DNA of 64,000 nt, from NCBI RefSeq assembly GCF_001443045.1, contig NZ_LKPJ01000010.1:1-64000 (forward strand), in the 5' to 3' direction. Positions within the stretch are counted from its first letter, which is position 1. The number at the start of each line of letters is the position of its first letter. Below the pieces are notes generated by a model. That model did not search any database and was not told the DNA's origin. It worked only from the letters and a program-made list of their open reading frames with translations. This DNA is from Burkholderia ambifaria (GTDB lineage: Bacteria; Pseudomonadota; Gammaproteobacteria; Burkholderiales; Burkholderiaceae). Positions 55,788-64,000 of the stretch are shown here, one piece after another. A program made the translations under genes and the position numbers.

Positions 55788-55827
55788 AATACCAGTTCGT
55801 TGACTGGTATTATTGTGGTTATATAAT
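55788..55827 (+). promoter_or_regulatory. Promoter and overlapping palindromic operator of the nag operon
   Basis: AATACCAGT-TCGTTG-ACTGGTATT (55788-55811) is a perfect 9-bp inverted repeat. Its right half includes the -35 TTGACT (55800-55805), 16 bp from a perfect -10 TATAAT (55822-55827). The layout is that of a repressor site blocking the promoter; the ACTGGT half-site resembles the sites of DasR/NagR-type GntR regulators, and such a regulator is the first gene of the operon. Binding is inferred. Confidence 0.75.
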
Positions 55828-55875
55828 GCGTTCACTTTCGACGATCCGAGATCGTCGCCCGACACCCGGAGGCAC

Positions 55876-56610
55876 ATGGAAACCGGCTGGTCCGAACTGG
55901 CGCCCGATCCCCTCGACGACACACCGCTGTATCTGCAGCTCGCCCGCAACCTGGCGAGCGCGATTCACGCCGGCGCGTGGCGGGCCGGAGAGGCGCTGCC
56001 GTCGGAGCGGCTGCTGTCGGGGTCGGTCGGCGTGTCGCGGATCACGGCCCGCCGTGCGCTCGCGCTGCTGGTCGAGCAGGGGCTGATCAAGCGGGCGCGC
56101 GGTGCGGGCAGCTTCATCACGCCGCGTGTCGCCGATCCGCTGTCGCGTCTCGTCGGCTTCACCGCGAAGATGCAGCAGCGCGGCTTCACGCCCGATTCGG
56201 TGTGGCTGTCGCGCACGCTGCGCGCCGCGAGCCGCGACGAGATCACGCGGCTCGGTCTCGCGCCGGGCGCGACGGTCGCGCGGCTCGAGCGTCTGCGCCG
56301 CGCGGACGGCATCGTGATGGCCGTCGAGCATTCGACGCTGCCGGCCGCGGTGGTGCCGGATCCGCAGGCGCTCGGCACGTCGCTGTACGAATACCTCGAC
56401 GCGCGCGAGATGACCGTCGTGCGCGCGCTGCAGCACTTTCGCGCGGCAAACGCGACGCACGAGATCGCGAAGTGGATGGCGGTGAAGCCGGGCTCGGCGC
56501 TGCTCGTGATCACGCGCATCGGCTACGGCGTCGACCAGCGTGCGATCGAAGTGACCGAAACGTATTGCCGCGACGACTATTACGACTTCGTCGCCGAACT
56601 GAAACGCTGA
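55876..56610 (+). CDS. nagR: GntR/HutC family regulator of GlcNAc use (NagR-like)
   Basis: 244 aa from ATG 55876, with CGGAGG upstream. The N-terminal winged HTH (about 10-75: GEALPSERLLSGSVGVSRITARRAL, in part LPSERLL and VSRITARRALALL) is followed by a UTRA effector domain (about 90-240), the HutC-subfamily layout of NagR, DasR and YvoA. These sense GlcN-6-P or GlcNAc-6-P. It heads the nag operon and has a palindromic operator in its own promoter, suggesting autoregulation. The symbol is by context. Confidence 0.85.
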   Translation: METGWSELAPDPLDDTPLYLQLARNLASAIHAGAWRAGEALPSERLLSGSVGVSRITARRALALLVEQGLIKRARGAGSFITPRVADPLSRLVGFTAKMQQRGFTPDSVWLSRTLRAASRDEITRLGLAPGATVARLERLRRADGIVMAVEHSTLPAAVVPDPQALGTSLYEYLDAREMTVVRALQHFRAANATHEIAKWMAVKPGSALLVITRIGYGVDQRAIEVTETYCRDDYYDFVAELKR

Positions 56611-56717
56611 CGCGCGAGACTGCCCGCGCGCCACGCGCAACGGAACGCAACGAAGCACAACGGATTTGCAAATCGCGACGCGGATGTCCGCGTCACCAGA
56701 TCATCTAGAGAAACGTC

Positions 56718-57821
56718 ATGCTGACTGGAAACATCCTTACCCCCGACGGCTGGATTCACGGTTCGCTCGACAGCGAGAACGGCCGCATCACCACGCTCGA
56801 CGGCACGCCCGCCGATCCCGCGAAGAACGACGCGCCGTACATCCTGCCCGGCTTCATCGACCTGCATGTGCACGGCGGCGGCGGCGCCGACGTGATGGAA
56901 GGCGGCGACGTGATCGAGACGATCGCGCGCACGCACGCGCAATTCGGCACGACGAGCCTGCTCGCGACGACGATGACCGCGCCGCGCGACGAACTGATGC
57001 AGGTCGTCGCGAACCTCGGCACCGTCGCGCGCACCCGCTCGCCGGGCGGCGCGCGCGTGCTCGGCGTGCACCTCGAAGGGCCGTACATCAACCCCGGCAA
57101 GCTCGGCGCGCAGCCGGACGCGGCCGTGTCGGCCGTGCTCGACGAAGTGCTGAAGTACCTGTCGATCGCGCCGATCCGGGTCGTCACGCTCGCACCGGAA
57201 ATCGCCGGCCACATCGAGATCATCGGCGAGATGGCCGCGCGCGGCGTGCGTGTGCAGCTCGGTCACTCGCTCGCGACCTACGACGACGCGGTGGCCGCGC
57301 TCAAGCACGGCGCGTGCGGCTTCACGCACCTGTTCAATGCGATGTCGCCGCTGCATCACCGCAACCCGGGCCTGGTGGGCGCCGCGCTCGCGCATGCCGA
57401 ATACGCGGAAATCATTCCCGACCTGCTGCACGTGCACCCGGGCGCGATTCGTGCGGCGCTGCGCGCGATTCCGCGCCTGTACGTCGTGACCGACAGCACG
57501 TCCGCCACCGGCATGCCCGACGGCGAATACCGTCTCGGCAGCCAGCACGTGACGAAGTGCCTCGGCGGCGTGCGGCTCGCCGACGGCACGCTCGCCGGCA
57601 GCACGCTGACGATGGACCAGGCGCTGCGCAACCTCGTGTCGCTCGGCCTGCCGATCGCCGACGTGTCGAACCGGATGTCGCGCTATGCGGCCGACTATCT
57701 CGGCGTTGCTGATCGCGGCCGCCTCGAGCGCGGCGCATGGGCCGACCTCGTGGTGTTCGATCGCGACCTGAACCTCACCGCGACCTACGTCGAAGGAGAA
57801 TCGATTGTCGAATATGCTTAA
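56718..57821 (+). CDS. nagA: N-acetylglucosamine-6-phosphate deacetylase
   Basis: 367 aa, amidohydrolase that removes acetate from GlcNAc-6-P. Metal and catalytic motifs are visible: PGFIDLHVHGGGGADVMEG (HxH), HLEGPYINPGKLGAQ (metal Glu), HLFNAMSPLHHRNPGL (metal His and substrate His) and VTDSTSATGMPDGEY (catalytic Asp). Length is a little short of E. coli NagA (382). It follows nagR by 107 bp and overlaps the next gene by 17 bp. Confidence 0.96.
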   Translation: MLTGNILTPDGWIHGSLDSENGRITTLDGTPADPAKNDAPYILPGFIDLHVHGGGGADVMEGGDVIETIARTHAQFGTTSLLATTMTAPRDELMQVVANLGTVARTRSPGGARVLGVHLEGPYINPGKLGAQPDAAVSAVLDEVLKYLSIAPIRVVTLAPEIAGHIEIIGEMAARGVRVQLGHSLATYDDAVAALKHGACGFTHLFNAMSPLHHRNPGLVGAALAHAEYAEIIPDLLHVHPGAIRAALRAIPRLYVVTDSTSATGMPDGEYRLGSQHVTKCLGGVRLADGTLAGSTLTMDQALRNLVSLGLPIADVSNRMSRYAADYLGVADRGRLERGAWADLVVFDRDLNLTATYVEGESIVEYA

Positions 57822-58821
57822 GGAAGCGCGCGAGTCCGCCCAGGTCGTCGCCGCGCAGCTCGCCGATACGACGCGCGTCGAAGCGCTCGCCGGCCAACTG
57901 CTCGATCATCCGCCGGCCGTCTCGCTGACGGTCGCGCGCGGCAGCTCGGATCACGCCGCGAGTTATTTCGCGAGCCTGACGATGAGCCGCCTCGGCGTGC
58001 CGGTCGCGTCGCTGCCGATGTCGGTCGCGACGCTGCAGCAGGCGAAGCTGTTGGTGCAGGACCAACTTGCGATCGCCTTCTCCCAGTCGGGCAAGAGCCC
58101 CGATCTCGTCAATACGATGGCCGCGCTGCGCGAAGCCGGCGCGCGCACCGTCGCCGCCGTCAACGTGCTGCCGTCGCCGCTCGCCGACGCGTGCGAGCAC
58201 CAGCTGCCGCTGCTGGCCGGCCCCGAACTGTCGGTCGCCGCGACCAAGAGCTATATCGCGATGCTGTCGCTGTCCGCGCAGATCGTCGCGTACTGGCAGC
58301 GCGACGCCGCGCTGATGACCGCATTGCGCGGCCTGCCCGACGTGCTCGCGCAAGCCGGCCGGCTCGACTGGTCGTCGGCCGTCGCCGCGCTCGCGGGCGT
58401 CGAGCGGATGATCGTGATCGGCCGTGGCCTGGGCCTCGCGATCGCGCAGGAAGCCGCGCTGAAGCTGAAGGAAACCTCCGGCATCCAGGCCGAGGCGTTC
58501 TCGAGCGCCGAAGTCCGTCACGGCCCGATGGAGCTGATCGACCGCGACTATCCGCTGCTCGTGTTCGCACCGCCGGGGCCCGAGCAGGCCGGGCTGCTGC
58601 AGCTCGCGCAGGACATGCGCGCACGCGGCGCCGCGGTGCTGCTCGCGGCCCCCGCCGGCACGCCCGGCGCGACGCTGCCGCTTGCGCAGTCCGCCCATTC
58701 GGCGCTCGACCCGATCGCCGCCATTCTTTCGTTCTACGTGATGGCGGCGGATCTCGCCGTCGCGCGCGGCCGCAATCCCGACACGCCGCGCCACCTGAAC
58801 AAAGTCACCGAAACGCACTGA
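57805..58821 (+). CDS. SIS-domain glucosamine-6-phosphate deaminase-like protein (NagB-II/AgaS type)
   Basis: 338 aa from TTG 57805; AAGGAGAA ends 4 nt upstream, whereas ATG 57814 is 13 nt away. Two SIS domains: the first with VARGSSDHAASYFASLTMSR and AFSQSGKSPD, the second with RGLGLAIAQEAALKLKETSGIQAEAFSSAEVRHGP (core LKLKETSGIQAEAF). It resembles the isomerase half of GlmS without its glutaminase domain, the pattern of NagB-II, which converts GlcN-6-P to fructose-6-P and ammonia. It takes the place of the classical nagB in this operon. Confidence 0.88.
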   Translation: MSNMLKEARESAQVVAAQLADTTRVEALAGQLLDHPPAVSLTVARGSSDHAASYFASLTMSRLGVPVASLPMSVATLQQAKLLVQDQLAIAFSQSGKSPDLVNTMAALREAGARTVAAVNVLPSPLADACEHQLPLLAGPELSVAATKSYIAMLSLSAQIVAYWQRDAALMTALRGLPDVLAQAGRLDWSSAVAALAGVERMIVIGRGLGLAIAQEAALKLKETSGIQAEAFSSAEVRHGPMELIDRDYPLLVFAPPGPEQAGLLQLAQDMRARGAAVLLAAPAGTPGATLPLAQSAHSALDPIAAILSFYVMAADLAVARGRNPDTPRHLNKVTETH

Positions 58822-58860
58822 TAGCCGAGACAGCCGATGAGACGCGCCGAGGAGTCCCAG

Positions 58861-61419
<2,559 letters not shown>

Positions 61420-61506
61420 ACGTCGGCGGCGGGCGCGCGACCCGTTTCACTACGAAAGCAATTAGGTCAACGACGATTAATGACGAGACATGGATTGGAG
61501 GACTGA

Positions 61507-63270
61507 ATGGACGGGAATCCGTTTCTGAAGATACAGGGGCTGGGCCGGGCGCTGATGCTGCCGATCGCGGTGTTGCCGGTCGCCGGCATCCTGCTGCGGC
61601 TCGGACAGCCGGACGTGTTCAACATCAAGATGATCGCCGACGCCGGCGGCGCGATCTTCGACAACTTGCCGCTCCTGTTCGCGATCGGCGTGGCGGTCGG
61701 CTTCGCGAAGGACAACAACGGCGTGGCGGCACTCGCGGGCGCGATCGGCTACCTGATCGAAACCGCGATCATGAAGGACATCGATCCCAAGCTGAACATG
61801 GGCGTGCTGTCCGGGATCATCGCGGGCGTGGTCGCGGGCCTGCTGTACAACCGCTACAAGGACATCAAGCTGCCGGACTACCTCGCGTTCTTCGGCGGCA
61901 AGCGGTTCGTGCCGATCATCACGGGGCTCGTGTGCGTGATACTCGGCATCGTATTCGGATACGTATGGCAGCCGATCCAGCATGCGATCGACGCGGCCGG
62001 CCAGTGGCTGACGACGGCGGGCGCGATCGGTGCGTTCGTGTTCGGCTTCCTGAACCGCCTGCTGCTCGTCACGGGCCTGCACCACATCATCAACTCGCTC
62101 GCGTGGTTCGTGTTCGGCAACTTCACGCCGCCGGCCGGCGGCGAGATCGTGCACGGCGACCTGCACCGCTTCTTCGCGGGCGATCCGACCGCGGGCACCT
62201 TCATGGCCGGCTTCTTCCCGATCATGATGTTCGGCCTGCCGGCCGCGTGTCTCGCGATGCTGCACGAAGCGCCGAAGGAGCGCCGCGCGATGGTCGGCGG
62301 CCTGCTGTTCTCGATGGCGCTCACGTCGTTCCTGACCGGTGTGACCGAGCCGATCGAATTCAGCTTCATGTTCCTCGCGCCGGTGCTGTACGTGATTCAT
62401 GCGGTGCTCACGGGGCTGTCGCTCGCGATCTGCCAGATCCTCGGCGTGAAGCTCGGCTTCACGTTCTCGGCCGGCGCGATCGACTACGTGCTGAACTACG
62501 GGCTGTCGACGAAGGGCTGGATCGCGATTCCGCTCGGCATCGCGTACGGCGCCGCGTATTACGGGCTGTTCCGCTTCTTCATCCGCAAGTTCAACATGGC
62601 GACGCCGGGCCGCGAGCCGGCCTCGGCCGATGCGGCGACCGAGTCGTACGCATCGGGCGGTTTCGTCGCACCGGCTGGCGGTGCCGCGGCGGCCGCGCCG
62701 CGTGCGCAGCGCTACATCGCCGCGCTCGGCGGTGCGGGCAACCTGACGGTCGTCGACGCATGCACGACGCGCCTGCGCCTGACCGTCGTCGATCCGGAGA
62801 AGGTGTCGGAGCCTGAACTGAAGTCGATCGGCGCGCGCGGCGTGCTCAAGCGCGGCGGCAACAGCGTGCAGGTGATCATCGGGCCCGAGGCCGACATCAT
62901 TGCCGACGAGATGCGTTCGGCGATCGGCAGCGGCGCGACGGGTGCCGCGGCGACGGCAACGACCGCGGCTGCGCAGCCAGTCACGGGCGCGGCGGCCGGC
63001 CCGCTCGATCCCGATCCGCTGCGCTGGCTCGCGGTGTTCGGCGGTGCGACCAACGTCGCATCGCTCGACGCGATCGCGACCACGCGCCTGCGTGTCGTCG
63101 TGCGCGACGCATCGGCGGTCGATCGCGATCGACTCGGTGCGCTCGACGTCGCATGGGTGTCGCCGGACACGTTACACATCGTCTGCGGCAACGCGGCGCC
63201 ACGCTATGCGGAACAGCTCGGCGCACGCCTGCCGCCGACGGGCGGCGGTGCGGCCGCGCAACCGGCCTGA
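61507..63270 (+). CDS. nagE: GlcNAc-specific PTS IICB with a second, cysteine-less IIB-like domain
   Basis: 587 aa. The IIC transport domain (about 1-370) has the glucose-family core (PIAVLPVAGILLRLGQPD; GLHHIINSLAWFVFG; GVTEPIEFSFMFLAP). An active IIB domain follows, with the phosphorylated Cys419 in VVDACTTRLRLTVVD. After an Ala/Thr linker (about 475-505) a second IIB-like domain has LDAIATTRLRVVV: the cysteine position (about 523) is Ile. Thus only the first IIB can carry phosphate. It imports and phosphorylates GlcNAc for NagA. Last gene of the nag operon. Confidence 0.94.
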   Translation: MDGNPFLKIQGLGRALMLPIAVLPVAGILLRLGQPDVFNIKMIADAGGAIFDNLPLLFAIGVAVGFAKDNNGVAALAGAIGYLIETAIMKDIDPKLNMGVLSGIIAGVVAGLLYNRYKDIKLPDYLAFFGGKRFVPIITGLVCVILGIVFGYVWQPIQHAIDAAGQWLTTAGAIGAFVFGFLNRLLLVTGLHHIINSLAWFVFGNFTPPAGGEIVHGDLHRFFAGDPTAGTFMAGFFPIMMFGLPAACLAMLHEAPKERRAMVGGLLFSMALTSFLTGVTEPIEFSFMFLAPVLYVIHAVLTGLSLAICQILGVKLGFTFSAGAIDYVLNYGLSTKGWIAIPLGIAYGAAYYGLFRFFIRKFNMATPGREPASADAATESYASGGFVAPAGGAAAAAPRAQRYIAALGGAGNLTVVDACTTRLRLTVVDPEKVSEPELKSIGARGVLKRGGNSVQVIIGPEADIIADEMRSAIGSGATGAAATATTAAAQPVTGAAAGPLDPDPLRWLAVFGGATNVASLDAIATTRLRVVVRDASAVDRDRLGALDVAWVSPDTLHIVCGNAAPRYAEQLGARLPPTGGGAAAQPA

Positions 63271-63330
63271 TCCGGCATGACGCGATGAGGCGGGGCCGGT
63301 TCGCGTAGCGGGTCCGGGCCGCAGGGCAGT

Positions 63331-63369
63331 AAAACGAAAACGGCTTGCGATGCGTCGCAAGCCGTTTTT
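63331..63369. terminator. Bidirectional terminator between nagE and cydX
   Basis: AAAACGGCTTGCGA and TCGCAAGCCGTTTT (63337-63350, 63355-63368) make a perfect 14-bp stem with a TGCG loop, T run to 63369 on the plus strand and an A-rich run (63331-63340) serving the minus strand. It separates the convergent nag and cyd transcripts. Confidence 0.92.
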
Positions 63370-63404
63370 CCTTGGGGCGGCGGCGCGATCCGCCGTGTCA
63401 CGCG

Positions 63405-63527
63405 TCAGTCGCGGCGTGCGCGCACCGGCGTTTCAGGCGACTTCTGCCGTGCTTCGAGCCACATCGCGTTGACGATGCCGAACGACAGCGCGACGCCGAT
63501 ACCGAGAATCCAGCTGAAATACCACAT
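63405..63527 (-). CDS. cydX: Cytochrome bd oxidase small subunit CydX
   Basis: 40 aa: MWYFSWILGIGVALSFGIVN then AMWLEARQK and a basic tail. This is the CydX/YbgT pattern: one helix starting MWYFSWILG and the conserved GIxNAMWxE. It stabilises the bd-type quinol oxidase. It sits 54 bp downstream of cydB on the same strand, its standard place. Too short for many gene callers. Confidence 0.92.
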   Translation of the reverse strand: MWYFSWILGIGVALSFGIVNAMWLEARQKSPETPVRARRD

Positions 63528-63581
63528 GGTCCGACTCCTTGCGAAACGGTGGGCGAGGGCGCATGTGCGCCCCGGCCGGGT

Positions 63582-64000
63582 TCAATACATCGAGTGCTTG
63601 TTCTCTTCGAGCGATTGATGCGTGACCTTGCCGCGCATCACGCGATAGACCCAGCTCGTGTAGAGCAGGATGATCGGCAAGAACACGATCACCGCGAACA
63701 GCATCACCTGCAGCGTCATATGGCTCGACGTCGAATCCCACACGGTGAGGCTGCTGCGCGGGTCGAGCGACGACGGCATGATGAACGGGAACATCGAGAA
63801 GCCCGCGGTCAGGATCACGCCGGCGATCATCAGGCCGGTGCAGAAGAACGCCGTCTTTTCCTGCTTCGAGCCGGCGAGCAGCAGCGCGAGCAGGCCGCCG
63901 GCGATCCCGACCACCGGTGCCGCGATCATCCACGGATATTCGCCGTAGTTCGCGAGCCACAGGCCCGAGCCGGCGGCGACGTCCTTCAGCAGTGGGTTCG
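63582..64000 (-). CDS. cydB: Cytochrome bd ubiquinol oxidase subunit II (3' part)
   Basis: The window holds the last 138 residues; the 5' part lies beyond the right edge. The visible part has the C-terminal helices of Cyd[55 protein letters not shown] (core [11 protein letters not shown] and [13 protein letters not shown]) and [18 protein letters not shown], all diagnostic. It forms the high-affinity quinol oxidase with CydA, presumably next on the right, and CydX. Confidence 0.95.
   Translation of the reverse strand, partial: NPLLKDVAAGSGLWLANYGEYPWMIAAPVVGIAGGLLALLLAGSKQEKTAFFCTGLMIAGVILTAGFSMFPFIMPSSLDPRSSLTVWDSTSSHMTLQVMLFAVIVFLPIILLYTSWVYRVMRGKVTHQSLEENKHSMY

Overview
The window is GC-rich (visibly about two thirds G+C). 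Its gene content and order match the larger chromosome of a Burkholderia, most likely the B. cepacia complex. Evidence includes a split imuA-imuB-dnaE2 SOS cassette, a betaproteobacterial gshA-gshB-EIIA(Man)-HPr-EI cluster, a cox/cta cluster with the small accessory proteins DUF2970 and DUF2909, and a NagR-type GlcNAc phosphotransferase operon. The species call is inference. I see no rRNA, tRNA, CRISPR array or intact insertion sequence. Almost everything reads as core metabolism.

Layout, left to right. (1) 1-3.4 kb: a 3' scrap of a NitT/TauT-type ABC permease, then a lipoprotein gamma-glutamyltransferase and a LysR regulator on the minus strand. (2) 3.6-9.4 kb: a plus-strand acyl-CoA oxidation operon (fused hydratase/dehydrogenase, two unlike acyl-CoA dehydrogenases, a CaiB-family CoA-transferase), divergent from the LysR gene across a perfect palindrome. 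(3) 9.5-16.7 kb: carboxylate uptake. A DUF485 plus sodium:solute symporter pair sits behind two tandem hairpins; then come dctA behind a sigma-54 promoter and the DctB/DctD two-component system that would drive it. (4) 16.8-22.8 kb: a TlpA-like thioredoxin, a lipoprotein, a YifB/ComM ATPase, UbiK, and glnK-amtB behind a second, consensus sigma-54 promoter. (5) 23-28.3 kb: glutathione synthesis, then a PTS without its own sugar permease. (6) 28.4-37.4 kb: a MoeB/ThiF-type enzyme, CtpA protease, GpmA, rhodanese-glutaredoxin-SecB-GpsA, a macrodomain protein, TrmL, ComF and a BioC-like methyltransferase.

(7) 37.5-48 kb: the aa3-type cytochrome oxidase cluster. It holds the structural subunits (coxB, ctaD, ctaE), small membrane proteins, copper delivery (CtaG, SCO and a SCO-like protein), SURF1 and heme A synthesis (ctaA, ctaB). 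Subunit II carries both a cytochrome c domain and a C-terminal OmpA-like domain. (8) 48-55.6 kb: a YciI protein, an orphan MetQ, a small secreted protein made of two cysteine-paired repeats, and imuA-imuB-dnaE2 under a LexA box. (9) 55.8-63.3 kb: nagR-nagA-SIS deaminase-nagF-nagE, taking GlcNAc from uptake to central metabolism. (10) The right edge holds cydX and the 3' part of cydB on the minus strand.

No clearly unprecedented system was found. The points most worth a second look are the twin hairpins ahead of the DUF485/symporter pair, an 11-codon leader ORF ahead of dctA, the cysteine-less second IIB domain of NagE, the CoxB-OmpA fusion, the SCO-like protein in the cox cluster, and the duplicated cysteine-repeat secreted protein.
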